A stretch of 64,000 nucleotides of DNA from JANQPX01 sp965204405 (lineage in GTDB: Bacteria > Pseudomonadota > Alphaproteobacteria > Geminicoccales > Geminicoccaceae), in contig CBDBEN010000005.1 in the NCBI GenBank assembly GCA_965204405.1, forward strand, positions 1 to 64,000, in the 5' to 3' direction. Each line of letters starts with the position of its first letter. Positions within the stretch are counted from its first letter, which is position 1. Made by a program: the position numbers and the translations under genes. The notes below the pieces were generated by a model. That model did not search any database and was not told the origin of the DNA. It saw only the letters and a list, made by a program, of their open reading frames with translations. Below, one piece after another: positions 33,267-42,355 of this stretch.

Positions 33267-34157
33267 ATGGAGATGCATCAAGTCCGTTACTTCCTCGCCG
33301 TCTGCAAAGCACAGAATTTTTCCCGCGCGGCCGAGGCATGCCACGTGGCTCAGCCGTCGCTCACCAAGGCGATCAAGAAGCTCGAAGAAGAATTTGGCGG
33401 TGAACTTTTCTATAGAGAGCGACACCGGACACAGCTGACCGATCTAGGCAAGCGCTTGCAGCCCCACTTCGAGACCGTCTTTGCGGCGACAACTGCAGCA
33501 AAGGCAGACGCCGACGGGTTTCTCAGCGAAGAGGCAAGCGCAATCGACTTCGGGGTCATGTCCACGATCGGCCCCTCCTTGATGGTGGATTTCTTTTCGC
33601 AGCTCCGGCGCGACAACCCAAGCCTCGATATCAATATCCTAGAGGCGCCGGGCCTGGATCTCGTAACTGCTCTTCGGGATGGTGAGGTCGATGTTGCCTT
33701 GATCGGCCTTCCCAAGCTGCCGGAGGACTTTCGAGCGCTTCCGCTCTTTCGCGAGCGCTATATGATCGCCTTCGCCAAAGGCCATCCGTTCGAGCAACTC
33801 AACACCGTTCCCATCCGGAAAATGGACGGCATCAACCATATCAAGCGCATTCATTGCGAATTTTCAGATCACTTCGAAGATATTGCTACCGCAAAAGCCT
33901 TTCAGGCGAATGTCCGCTATACCACCGAGCGTGAAAATTGGATCCAGACCCTGGTCCTGGCGGGTTTGGGCACCGCGGTGATGCCGGAATATCTGCCGAT
34001 GCTGCCCGGTATCTCGACCCGCCCTATCTCCGATCCCGATGTTAGCCGCACCATCTCCCTGGTCACCGTCGCCGGGCGCCGGCATTCACCAGCACTCAAT
34101 GCCATGGTGAGACTCGCCGGCTTGTTTCCGTGGCCGGGCAAAGCCTTCGGCAGCTAG
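33267..34157 (+). CDS. LysR-family transcriptional regulator
   Basis: A 296-residue regulator. The N-terminal winged helix (MEMHQVRYFLAVCKAQNFSR, then AEACHVAQPSLTKAIKKLEE) is the classic LysR DNA-binding domain. The remaining residues (IDFGVMSTIGPSLMVDFFSQ, EVDVALIGLPKLPEDFRALP) form the two-lobe effector domain. OxyR redox cysteines are not evident. It is divergent from the cupredoxin-like gene, its likely target. The TAG stop at 34155 is formed by the TA junction and first base of the palindromic repeat that follows. Confidence 0.93.
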   Translation: MEMHQVRYFLAVCKAQNFSRAAEACHVAQPSLTKAIKKLEEEFGGELFYRERHRTQLTDLGKRLQPHFETVFAATTAAKADADGFLSEEASAIDFGVMSTIGPSLMVDFFSQLRRDNPSLDINILEAPGLDLVTALRDGEVDVALIGLPKLPEDFRALPLFRERYMIAFAKGHPFEQLNTVPIRKMDGINHIKRIHCEFSDHFEDIATAKAFQANVRYTTERENWIQTLVLAGLGTAVMPEYLPMLPGISTRPISDPDVSRTISLVTVAGRRHSPALNAMVRLAGLFPWPGKAFGS

Positions 34158-34279
34158 AGCATTTCCGGAGGAGATCGATCCAGCCCTCTCCCCCTCCCAC
34201 CCCATATGGTCGAGATCCTGCCGTTGATTGGGAGGGGGAGAGGGCTGATGGTGACTTCATAAGATCGAAAAGCGCTCTA
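34155..34279. repeat. Palindromic MITE-like repeat between convergent stop codons
   Basis: An imperfect 125-bp palindrome bounded by TA at both ends. The left reads TAGAGCATTTCCGGAGGAG and the right, on the other strand, TAGAGCGCTTTTCGATCTTA. The arms CCAGCCCTCTCCCCCTCCCA and GGGAGGGGGAGAGGGCTGAT pair to form a long hairpin. The left TAG is the stop of lysR, and the right TAG is the stop of the helicase gene on the other strand. It would fold into a bidirectional hairpin between convergent genes. Confidence 0.85.
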
Positions 34280-37200
34280 AAACAACCGCAACTGTTTGTC
34301 CCTGGGCTTTCGCTTCACCTCGGTACGTGATGCGTTGAACAGCTCCTCACTTATATCCTGGAGAAATGGCGAGGGTGGCAGTTGTTGCGGGTTGCCACGC
34401 CAGAGGCGCTGATCAGCGTGGGTTAGGAACAGCCTGTCCATGGCCCGGGTCATGCCGACATAAGCGAGACGCCGCTCCTCGGCGAGATCGGTGTTCTTCG
34501 AGCTCTTCCCGAAGGTTAGCGGGAGAATGCCATCTTCCATGCCGGCCATGAAAACCACCGGAAACTCCAGCCCTTTGGCGGCATGCAGCGTGAGCAGCGA
34601 GACGCGATCGGCCCTCGGATCGAAGCAGTCGGCTTCGGTGGCAAGAGGGACCGCATCCACAAACCAGTCCAGCCGATCCTCACAACTTTGTGCAAGCGCC
34701 AAGAGCTGCTGCAGCGTGGCGCTCAGGCCTTGTATCTCGTCCTCTTCGGCATCCCGCATCACGTCGGCGGCGGCCGCTTTCAGCTCTATGGATGCAGTCG
34801 ATTTGGCGACAGGATCCACCCTGTGAAGGATGGCCTGTGCCGTCGGCTCTTCGATCAGGAGGGCGTGATTATGCTTCTTGTACGGCATGCCCGAACGCTC
34901 GAACGCCTCGAGGATCGGTAAGGCTTGAGCTTCCGTCCGGTAGAGAATGGCGAAGTCCGCAAAGGAGAGATCTGCGTCTCCCCGCCCCTCGGCACGGCCG
35001 CTGTCGAGCGAGAAAAAGCTGTGGCCGCCGATCATCTGCTCGATGGTGTGAACCATGAACTCGGCCTCGGCCTTGTCGCTGGCGGCGCGATGGATGGTGA
35101 TGCGTTCCTCCATGCTCCGAACGATGTCGAGACCGTCGGCGGCACCCGGCTCGCCTGCCTCGATCACATCCGCGGACGCTTTGACGATCGTGCCGCTGGA
35201 GCGATAGTTTCGTCGAAGCGTCACCGTCTGCACGGTCGGGTGGTCGTCGCGAAAGCGCTGGAAACTTCGGGGATCAGCGCCGCGAAAGCCATAGATCGCC
35301 TGGTTCGGATCGCCAATGGCCAGGATATGGGCATCGGCCGTGGCCAGGAGCTTGATCATCCGATATTGCTGCTCATCGATATCCTGGAATTCATCCACGG
35401 AGATCCAGGCATAGCGCTTGCGGTAAGAAGCGGCTAGATCCGCGTCATTGGCGAGCATACGGACGGTCAGCGTGATCAGATCATCGAAATCCACCCAGCC
35501 GCGACGAACCAGTTCGGGCTGGTAGACCTCGAGAGCCGCTGCCACATCCGGGCCCGTAAGCTGAGCCGAGCGTTTAGATTTTGAGATGTCGGCCAGCAGC
35601 TTTTTGGCCTTGGCAGTGGAGATATCGAGTAGGGCCTTGATCAGCTCGGTCCGCTCAATATCGTCCGCCACCCGGAAGTCAGCCGGCAAGCGGGCCGCGA
35701 CCGGCTGTTCCTGAAGAATTGTCTGTCCCAGCGAATGGAAGGTGTGGATCGGCACCTTATCCGCATCCTTGGGAAGAAGCTTCTCCAGCCGTTCCCGCAT
35801 CTCAAGGGCCGCCCGCCTGGTAAACGTGATGGCGAGGCAGGATCTTGCCGGCACGCCTTCTTCCGCCACCAGATGCGCAATCCGATGGGTTAGCGTTCTG
35901 GTCTTGCCGGAACCGGGACCTGCGATAATCAGAGCAGGACCGCGAGTGACGGCTGCCGCCGTCCGTTGGGCCTCGTCCAGTGCCGCTAGAATGCCGTGGC
36001 GCGGAAACAAATTCGACTGAGGGGTAGCGGCGGCCCCTGCTTGCCTCGCTGCCGACGACGAGCCCGGCTTGACGCCCGTCCTGTCAGCATTCTTGGGGAT
36101 CGGGGTTGTCCGTATGGAAGCAGCTACCGGCTTTTGTCCGATCGCTTTGGGAAGGTCGAACAGCAGGCCGCCTTTCGAAGCTTCCCGAAGTTCGTTCGTC
36201 TCGAACAGGCTGATGACACCATAGTCGCCATCATACCCCCCCTTGCGAATCACATCGCCCCGGCGCAGCCGGCCGATGGCCTCGCCCAGCAAGGCAATGC
36301 CGGCTTTTTCAAGATCCTTGATCGGAATGCTTGTCAGGATAGCGAATTCCGGCCCAAGCGATGTGATCAAATGCTTATAGCACCGCTCGACCCGCTTGCT
36401 TTTAACGCCGGTGCCCACGATTTCGGCGATGATCTCGGGTAGGGGCACCAGATGGGTGACCTTTCCGGCAGTTGCCGGCGGCGTGACCTCTGCCGCCCGT
36501 CGATCAGCCAAATCATTGACGCGGTGCAGGACGCCGATTGTCACCGGCTTTTTGCATACCGGGCAGAGCCCATCTCTGCGCTTGGTCTCCTCGGGCTCCA
36601 GGCTTGTCTTGCAGGCCCGGTGACCATCAAGGTGGTACTTGCCTTCATCCGGGAAAAATTCGACCGTACCGACATAGCCCTTACCGGTCTCCAGCGATCG
36701 TTTCAGCGCGAAATAATCGAGATCGATGTCAAACTCGGTGGCCTCGCGGCCAAGCTTGCCCGGCGAGTGGGCATCCGAATTGGACACTAGGCGATAACGG
36801 TCCAGCGACGACACCCGCCAGTTCATTGCCGGATCCGAGGAAAGTCCGGTTTCTACGGCAAAGATATGATCGGCAAGATCACCATAGCATTCGGCAATGC
36901 TGTCGAAGCCTGAACGTGATCCCATGGCGGCGAACCAGGGCGTCCAGATATGAGCCGGGATCAGATAGGACGATGGTCCCGACTGGAGTGTGATATCCAG
37001 AAGGTCGCGCGAATCCAGGCCGAGAATTGGCCGGCCGTCGGATTTCAGATTGCCGATCCTGGACAGGCTGGTGGTCAGCTTATCCGCAGCCTCAAGGTCC
37101 GGCACATAGATCAAATGATGGATCTTTCTGGTCTTGTCGCCCTTTTTGTAGATGGTCGAGATTTCGACCTCGAGCATGAACCGAGCCGGGCTGTTCCGAC

Positions 37201-37444
37201 AGGCTGCCGGGAGCTGTTTTAGAACTTCATCTTCGAGGTCGGGTCTCAGCCTGAATAGGCCGGGCTCGGCCGGGACCAGTTTTTCTCTGATCTCACTCAT
37301 CCAAGCCGGATGGGTGAAGTCGCCAGTGCCGACGAGCGAAATCCCCTTCTTTGCGGCCCAGATGGCGAGATGCTCGAGATCGGCATCCCTGCTCGTCGCC
37401 CGCGAATATTTCGAGTGAACGTGCAGATCCGCGTAAAAACGCAT
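34277..37444 (-). CDS. EndoQ-type PHP nuclease fused to UvrD-family helicase
   Basis: A protein of about 1055 residues from the ATG at 37444, which has an AAGG ribosome site; the 37525 start adds a poor extension. The N-terminal part (to about 420) is endonuclease Q-like. Its PHP metal motifs are visible: His8 and His10 in YADLHVHSKYSR, GTGDFTHP and SNSDAHSPGKLGREATEFD, followed by a zinc-binding LCPVCKKP. EndoQ nicks DNA 5' to uracil, hypoxanthine and abasic sites. After a linker comes a UvrD/Rep helicase with Walker A IIAGPGSGKTRTLTHRI, ISVDEFQDID, LAIGDPNQAIYGFRGAD and LTLHAAKGLEF. The two activities suggest nick-and-unwind repair of deaminated DNA. Confidence 0.9.
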   Translation of the reverse strand: MRFYADLHVHSKYSRATSRDADLEHLAIWAAKKGISLVGTGDFTHPAWMSEIREKLVPAEPGLFRLRPDLEDEVLKQLPAACRNSPARFMLEVEISTIYKKGDKTRKIHHLIYVPDLEAADKLTTSLSRIGNLKSDGRPILGLDSRDLLDITLQSGPSSYLIPAHIWTPWFAAMGSRSGFDSIAECYGDLADHIFAVETGLSSDPAMNWRVSSLDRYRLVSNSDAHSPGKLGREATEFDIDLDYFALKRSLETGKGYVGTVEFFPDEGKYHLDGHRACKTSLEPEETKRRDGLCPVCKKPVTIGVLHRVNDLADRRAAEVTPPATAGKVTHLVPLPEIIAEIVGTGVKSKRVERCYKHLITSLGPEFAILTSIPIKDLEKAGIALLGEAIGRLRRGDVIRKGGYDGDYGVISLFETNELREASKGGLLFDLPKAIGQKPVAASIRTTPIPKNADRTGVKPGSSSAARQAGAAATPQSNLFPRHGILAALDEAQRTAAAVTRGPALIIAGPGSGKTRTLTHRIAHLVAEEGVPARSCLAITFTRRAALEMRERLEKLLPKDADKVPIHTFHSLGQTILQEQPVAARLPADFRVADDIERTELIKALLDISTAKAKKLLADISKSKRSAQLTGPDVAAALEVYQPELVRRGWVDFDDLITLTVRMLANDADLAASYRKRYAWISVDEFQDIDEQQYRMIKLLATADAHILAIGDPNQAIYGFRGADPRSFQRFRDDHPTVQTVTLRRNYRSSGTIVKASADVIEAGEPGAADGLDIVRSMEERITIHRAASDKAEAEFMVHTIEQMIGGHSFFSLDSGRAEGRGDADLSFADFAILYRTEAQALPILEAFERSGMPYKKHNHALLIEEPTAQAILHRVDPVAKSTASIELKAAAADVMRDAEEDEIQGLSATLQQLLALAQSCEDRLDWFVDAVPLATEADCFDPRADRVSLLTLHAAKGLEFPVVFMAGMEDGILPLTFGKSSKNTDLAEERRLAYVGMTRAMDRLFLTHADQRLWRGNPQQLPPSPFLQDISEELFNASRTEVKRKPRDKQLRLF

Positions 37445-37598
37445 GTGATTGCCTTCCCGGCGGGCTTTTTTGTTCAATCCGACTGCGGCCGCCCTGGTCT
37501 TCGCCACCTTCCAAGGCGGTTTCACTATAGGCGATCAAACCATTGGGCTAAAGGGAGAATGATCAAATACACTCAATATATGGACATTTTTCGTCCCA

Positions 37599-38315
37599 TC
37601 AGCCCTGGATATTGGGTCTGCCCAGGGTTTCCAGGAGATTGGAACGGTACTCCCGCCGATAGAGCACCAGAACAACCCAACCGGTAAGCACGATGAAAAT
37701 CCAGGGATGCAAGAACCAGCTCAGCGCTGCCAGACCGAAGTAGTAAGCGCGAATCCCACGGTTGAAATGGCGCCCGGTCGAATGGGCGATCCGAGCCGCA
37801 CGCTCGGCGATGAGATGACATTCATCGTCCAGCCGATCATGGCCTGCGATGGCTCCGATCAGGATCAGACAGTAGTTATACTGCCGAAATGCCCAGGTGA
37901 ATTTGAAAAATGCATAGATGAACACCGAAATCAGGAGCAGCACCTTCAGGTCCCAGATGACGGTGGAACTGGTGACCGTGAACGGCAGCTCCTCGAGAAC
38001 CGCCATCGCTTCGCTGCGGGCGCCGAGCACAGCGACCAGGCCGGCGATGATGAACATGGTGGTGGAGGCGAAAAACGACATGCTGCGCATCAGATTGCCG
38101 AGAATCTGGGTGTCGACCATGCGCACCTCACGCTCCAGCATCCGTTTCATCCAGAGCAGGCGATAATCGCGCATAGCCTTGTTCAGATTGTAAACACCGC
38201 TGTCGTGATCGGCGTACCAGGTGTAGGCAAGCCAGGCGAACAGGAACCAAAGAGGTGCGATAAGATTGATCAGATCCGTCCGGATGCCCAGGATGTCGAC
38301 AATCACGTCGGTCAA
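37599..38315 (-). CDS. DUF599 family membrane protein
   Basis: A protein of about 238 residues. The best start is a TTG at 38315 preceded by AAGGAG eight bases upstream, giving a short N-terminus before LINLIAPLWFLFAWLAYTWY. About five membrane segments are seen, including SFFASTTMFIIAGLVAVLGA, KVLLLISVFIYAFFKFTWAF and FLHPWIFIVLTGWVVLVLY. The cytoplasmic loop R-R-x-W-M-x-x-M-L-x-R-E-x-R-M-V-D-T (DYRLLWMKRMLEREVRMVDT) is the DUF599 hallmark. Function is unknown for the family. It is upstream of the EndoQ-helicase gene on the same strand but separated by about 155 bp. Confidence 0.85.
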   Translation of the reverse strand: MTDVIVDILGIRTDLINLIAPLWFLFAWLAYTWYADHDSGVYNLNKAMRDYRLLWMKRMLEREVRMVDTQILGNLMRSMSFFASTTMFIIAGLVAVLGARSEAMAVLEELPFTVTSSTVIWDLKVLLLISVFIYAFFKFTWAFRQYNYCLILIGAIAGHDRLDDECHLIAERAARIAHSTGRHFNRGIRAYYFGLAALSWFLHPWIFIVLTGWVVLVLYRREYRSNLLETLGRPNIQG

Positions 38316-38527
38316 GGCTGCTTCTCCTTCATCAAGGCTGACGGACTTCTTCGATAATGAAGAATACCCAGGACACGCTGTGCGCTGGAATTGCAAGGTT
38401 GATCTGCATGGAGGCCGTCATTGCGCTTTCTGTTCTCCGGCCTTACCTAGTGGTGTGATCACGTCATACGATTCCTGAGGGTTGGAACGAGGGAATCCTG
38501 AGGTTCAGGTCTATCATCAGAGATACC

Positions 38528-39304
38528 TTGCTGCCTTGTTGCACGCTTGGATCTCGGGGAGTTCCCAAGCTGTCTACATCAACACGCCGGCCCCGTATCG
38601 GTCTGACGTTGGATGCCGAACCGCCAGGTGGCTTTTCGATGCTACCCTGGTATGCCATCCGTGAGAATTATTGCAGCGCAATCACCAAAGCAGGCGGCCT
38701 GCCCATAGCCCTTCCCCACGAAACCGACCTTGCCGCGGACTATCTCGACCTGCTGGATGCGCTCCTGGTCACCGGCGGCGCCTTCGACGTCGACCCATCG
38801 CTCTATGGCGCCGAGGATCGCCATGAAACCGTGGTTACCAAGGACCGGCGCACCTCCTTCGAGCTTGCTATCCTCAACGGTTTTCTCAAGGCTGATCGTC
38901 CAGTATTAGGTATCTGCGGCGGCCAGCAATTGCTGAATGTGGTCCTGGGCGGCACCCTCATCCAGCATATCCCGGACAGCGTGGAGGATTGCCTGGCCCA
39001 TGAGCAACCCAACCCGAGGACGGAGCCCGGACATGAGGTCGAGGTGACGGCGGGAACCCTTCTCGACCACCTCGCCAGCGGTGCCCGCCACCTGCAGGTG
39101 AACAGTGCACATCATCAGGCTGCGGCAAGCGTCGGCGAAGATGTGGTGATCAGCGGTTACGCACCGGACGGGGTGATCGAAGCGATCGAAGTCCCGAAGA
39201 AGCGGTTTTGCCTCGGCGTTCAATGGCACCCTGAATACAGCATTTCGGCTGCCGACGATGCTATTTTTCAAGCTTTCGTAGCCGCTTGCGAGGCGGATCG
39301 CTGA
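38528..39304 (+). CDS. Gamma-glutamyl-gamma-aminobutyrate hydrolase family (class I glutamine amidotransferase-like)
   Basis: Up to 258 residues of the PuuD-like peptidase C26 family, which hydrolyses gamma-glutamyl bonds, classically in putrescine breakdown. The nucleophile is Cys in RPVLGICGGQQLLNVVLGG, and the His-Glu pair lies in FCLGVQWHPEYSISA. The N-terminal PRIGLTLDAEPPGGFSMLPW and YAIRENYCSAITKAGGLPIA match this family, whose members usually start a few residues before P-x-I-G. No ATG is available there. A CTG at 38570 follows a GGGGAG, and a TTG at 38528 is further away, so the exact start is uncertain. The stop shares one base with the ATG of the rluB gene. Confidence 0.9.
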   Translation: MLPCCTLGSRGVPKLSTSTRRPRIGLTLDAEPPGGFSMLPWYAIRENYCSAITKAGGLPIALPHETDLAADYLDLLDALLVTGGAFDVDPSLYGAEDRHETVVTKDRRTSFELAILNGFLKADRPVLGICGGQQLLNVVLGGTLIQHIPDSVEDCLAHEQPNPRTEPGHEVEVTAGTLLDHLASGARHLQVNSAHHQAAASVGEDVVISGYAPDGVIEAIEVPKKRFCLGVQWHPEYSISAADDAIFQAFVAACEADR

Positions 39305-40410
39305 TGGTCGCCAAAGGCGATTTGGGTCAAGCCTCAGGCGACCCGCCCGCGCCCGCTGAGCGCGTCGCGAAGCGGATCGCCCGCGCGGGACTTTGCTCCA
39401 GGCGGGACGCCGAACGCTGGATTGCCGATGGGCGGGTGAAAGTCGATGGCGAAACCCTGACCACGCCGGCCTTCACTGTCTCGGCGGCGAGCCGGATCGA
39501 AGTCGACGGGAAGCCCTTGCCGACAATTGAGGCACCACGCCTCTTTCGGTTTCACAAACCCATCGGCTATCTGACCGCAGCACGGGACCCGGAGGGGCGA
39601 AAGACCATTGCCGACATCATGCCTGAAGGCTTGCCCAGGCTGATGCCGATCGGCCGTCTCGACATGAATTCCGAGGGGCTGTTGCTGCTTACCAATGACG
39701 GCGCACTCAAGCGGCAGCTTGAACTGCCGGCCACCGGCTGGCAGCGCCGCTATCGGGTCCGGGTCCATGGCAACATCGATGAGACGAAGCTTGCAGCACT
39801 TGCCGGGGGCATCACGATCGATGGTTTCGATTACGGCCCGATCGAAGCGCATCTGGAACGAACGCTTGGCAAGAATGCCTGGCTCTCGGTTGCCCTTAGA
39901 GAAGGCAAGAACCGCGAGATCCGAAAGGTTATGGAACATTTCGGCTGGCCGGTGAATCGACTGATCCGCGTGAGCTTCGGCCCATTCCATCTCGGCAATC
40001 TACCTAAGAAAGAAGTCGAGGAAATCAGGGCCAAGGTTGTCAAAGAGCAGCTTGGGTTCGTCCTGCAATCGACGACAGCATCGAGTCAGAGGAAGAAGCG
40101 CCTGGCCGGCACACAGCCTGCCAAGGCTGCACCATTATCCAAGGGCGAAAGCAAGCCCGCCAAAACCGAGCAGAATGTCGGCAAGACTGCCGCAAGAAAA
40201 GCGGCCAACGGCGGCAGGAAATCGCGGAAGCCTTCGGCTTATCGGCAACAAACATTGGGACTTGGCGACACAGAGCGCGATAACTCCCAGGCGAAGTCCC
40301 GGCAACCCGCGGCAAGACCTTTGTCCGATCGCAAGCCCCGACGTCCAGGCAGCTCCAGACCACCCGCCTCCCGAGGCGGTCGCTCGGGCGAGCGCGAAAA
40401 AAAACGCTAG
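39304..40410 (+). CDS. rluB: Ribosomal large-subunit pseudouridine synthase B-like (RluB) with basic tail
   Basis: A 368-residue protein starting MVAKGDLGQASGD at 39304, its ATG overlapping the previous stop. An S4-like RNA-binding domain (AKRIARAGLCSRRDAERWIA) precedes the RsuA/RluB catalytic domain with the nucleophilic Asp in MPIGRLDMNSEGLLLLTNDG. The segment EGKNREIRKVMEHFGWPVNR is the typical core end. Residues beyond about 265 form a Lys/Arg/Gln-rich, probably disordered extension of about 100 residues, common in alphaproteobacterial RluB. It modifies uridine in 23S rRNA. The TAG stop at 40408 overlaps the left end of a palindromic repeat. Confidence 0.93.
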   Translation: MVAKGDLGQASGDPPAPAERVAKRIARAGLCSRRDAERWIADGRVKVDGETLTTPAFTVSAASRIEVDGKPLPTIEAPRLFRFHKPIGYLTAARDPEGRKTIADIMPEGLPRLMPIGRLDMNSEGLLLLTNDGALKRQLELPATGWQRRYRVRVHGNIDETKLAALAGGITIDGFDYGPIEAHLERTLGKNAWLSVALREGKNREIRKVMEHFGWPVNRLIRVSFGPFHLGNLPKKEVEEIRAKVVKEQLGFVLQSTTASSQRKKRLAGTQPAKAAPLSKGESKPAKTEQNVGKTAARKAANGGRKSRKPSAYRQQTLGLGDTERDNSQAKSRQPAARPLSDRKPRRPGSSRPPASRGGRSGEREKKR

Positions 40411-40530
40411 GGCGTTTTTCGACCTTATTAAGTCACCACCAGCCCTCTCCCCCTCCCAACCACCCGCAGGATCCCGACCATATCGGGTGGCCCTGAGGGG
40501 GAGAGGGCTGGTTCCGTTTGATCGTAAATT
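40408..40530. repeat. Palindromic MITE-like repeat after rluB
   Basis: It begins TAGGGCGTTTTTCGACCTTA at the rluB stop codon. The arms CCAGCCCTCTCCCCCTCCCA and GAGGGGGAGAGGGCTGGTTC flank an asymmetric centre with a GACCATATCGGGTGG core. The right end (GTTTGATCGTAAATTCG) has decayed and lacks the terminal TA. It lies between rluB and the convergent DUF2244 gene. Confidence 0.8.
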
Positions 40531-40627
40531 CGTTTCCAGCCCATAAATCCCATGTGACCGAAACGCTGGAATCACGCGAGCAAGGAACTGGCAAGCAATT
40601 TTGCCGCCAAATTCAACAGCAAGGACA

Positions 40628-41116
40628 TTACCCACGGCTGGCCAAGATGGCTGACCTAAGAGCTTGTGCAAAAGCTAAGCGTTCATCCGCTGTTAGGAAA
40701 GTGCCGATGATCAATTCCTTACCGTGCGACCTGAGCTTGAGTTGCCGATCTTCCTCGACTACCTGTACCCACGCGGTCTCAAACCGCCATGTTCGCTCGG
40801 CACCGCCGGGTAAGATGCGCCGAATGTTCAATTCAACCCGATCGAGACTGATAAACTCAGCCTGCCGAGATTGCCGGAAATTCCAACGAAAGGCGAGGTA
40901 AAGCAGGAAAACGTCGAGACCGAGGAACCCCGTCACAGCCCAAGCGCCAACAAGTGCGAAGCCGGCCCCAATCAAGCCGCTAACCAGCACAATGCTGCCC
41001 ATCAGCAACGCGAAACCGATTTTTCCAAGTGAGCGGTTGGGGTAGAGTATCGCCTCAAATCGTCGAGGCGCTTGGTCGTCCTTGCGCTTCTGCAGGCGAT
41101 CACCAATTTCAATCAT
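40628..41116 (-). CDS. DUF2244 domain protein, two-helix membrane protein
   Basis: A 162-residue inner-membrane protein. Two hydrophobic segments lie close together (FALLMGSIVLVSGLIGAGFA and GAWAVTGFLGLDVFLLYLAF), preceded by LYPNRSLGKIG, the DUF2244 opening in which P-x-R-S-L is conserved. The cytoplasmic remainder (ELNIRRILPGGAERTWRFET, LRSHGKELIIGTFLTADERL) folds as the usual PH-like beta domain. The function is unknown, although the family often lies near cytochrome oxidase or nth genes. It is divergent from nth here, with about 180 bp between starts. Confidence 0.88.
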   Translation of the reverse strand: MIEIGDRLQKRKDDQAPRRFEAILYPNRSLGKIGFALLMGSIVLVSGLIGAGFALVGAWAVTGFLGLDVFLLYLAFRWNFRQSRQAEFISLDRVELNIRRILPGGAERTWRFETAWVQVVEEDRQLKLRSHGKELIIGTFLTADERLAFAQALRSAILASRG

Positions 41117-41298
41117 ACCATGCCATATAGGTGCTCTATCCGCCTGCGATCAAGGCTTTCGCCAGGTATCATAAGGATGTGAGCCGATGCTTGGCCGGTC
41201 AGATCGTTATAGTTCGACTGCCGGCTACTCGACCTTGAACCGGCTCTCAAATGCTCCTAGTAAGCGTGGCCTGGAGTAGCCAAGGGAAAGGGCAAGCG

Positions 41299-41931
41299 AT
41301 GAAACGCGATCAGGTCAATACGCTGTTCAGCCGGCTGGCCGCAGAAAACCCAGCGCCCGAGACCGAGCTTGCCTACACAAATACCTACACGTTGCTTGTC
41401 GCGGTGGTGCTCTCCGCCCAGGCAACCGACGTCGGCGTCAACAAAGCGACGAAGGAGCTCTTCGAACTCGCCGATACACCAGCCGCCATGCTGAGCCTCG
41501 GTGAAGATCACGTCCGTAACTTGATCAAAACCATCGGGCTCTATCGCAACAAGGCAAAGAACGTGATTGCGCTCAGTCGCGCTCTGATCGATGAGTATGA
41601 TGGCCAGGTTCCCAAGACACGGACCGCCCTTGAAGCTCTCCCCGGTGTCGGACGCAAGACTGCAAGTGTGGTGTTGAACGAGGCCTTCGGCCAGCCGACG
41701 ATTGCGGTCGACACTCATGTCTTTCGCCTTGCCAATCGAACCGGGCTGGCACCGGCAAAAACGCCCCTTGCCGTGGAACGCCAACTCGAAACCGTTGTGC
41801 CAAAACGCTACGCCAGTGGCGCTCATCATTGGCTGATCTTGCATGGCCGTTATGTCTGCATCGCACGTAAACCTAAATGCAATGCCTGTGTCATCCACGA
41901 TCTCTGCGGTTTCCAGAACAAGACTGCTTGA
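41299..41931 (+). CDS. nth: Endonuclease III
   Basis: A 210-residue base-excision repair glycosylase/AP lyase for oxidised pyrimidines. The start MKRDQVNTLFSRLAAENPAP at 41299 matches family N-termini better than the reading from 41251. The helix-hairpin-helix ALPGVGRKTASVVLNEAFGQ supplies the catalytic Lys, the catalytic Asp is in TIAVDTHVFRLANRTG, and the C-terminal C-x6-C-x2-C-x5-C (CIARKPKCNACVIHDLC) ligates the [4Fe-4S] cluster. All key residues are present. Confidence 0.97.
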   Translation: MKRDQVNTLFSRLAAENPAPETELAYTNTYTLLVAVVLSAQATDVGVNKATKELFELADTPAAMLSLGEDHVRNLIKTIGLYRNKAKNVIALSRALIDEYDGQVPKTRTALEALPGVGRKTASVVLNEAFGQPTIAVDTHVFRLANRTGLAPAKTPLAVERQLETVVPKRYASGAHHWLILHGRYVCIARKPKCNACVIHDLCGFQNKTA

Positions 41932-42355
41932 CGGTACGACCCGCCAACTGGTCATCGGACTTTTCATGTAGCCACCGCCTAAAATCACAAACCCAGGGCT
42001 TTTCACACGGCTTCATTCACGGTGGTCATGTCACCGGGCTGCCGGCCATATCGGTTGGTCACAACGATATTGGGTCAGATCGATGCGCAGGGTCGGAGCT
42101 ACAGACCGGCAAGTGGGGTCAGGGCATCATTTCTTGCGGCAATTTCCCGCAGGCAACCATAAGAGAAGACCGATAGCGCTTACTTTTTGTGGAACGTCGA
42201 GCGTTTTTTCTCCTCATGGTAAGAAACTATTAACGGTAGTAACCCCAAGATAACGCTGGTTATATGTCAAATCCGAGGTTAGTGTTTCCAACCGTCGGTT
42301 TTTTTGGCAATCCTGCTGAGAAAGATAGCCGTCTGTCGATGGAAGGAGTTGATTT
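41932..42355. other. Intergenic region upstream of the antiporter operon
   Basis: No gene was recognised; a short plus-strand frame at 41877-42176 overlaps nth and is not credible. The AT-rich part at about 42180-42270 is a likely promoter region of the Mrp-like operon. The GGAAGGAG at 42341 is the ribosome site of its first gene. Confidence 0.5.
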
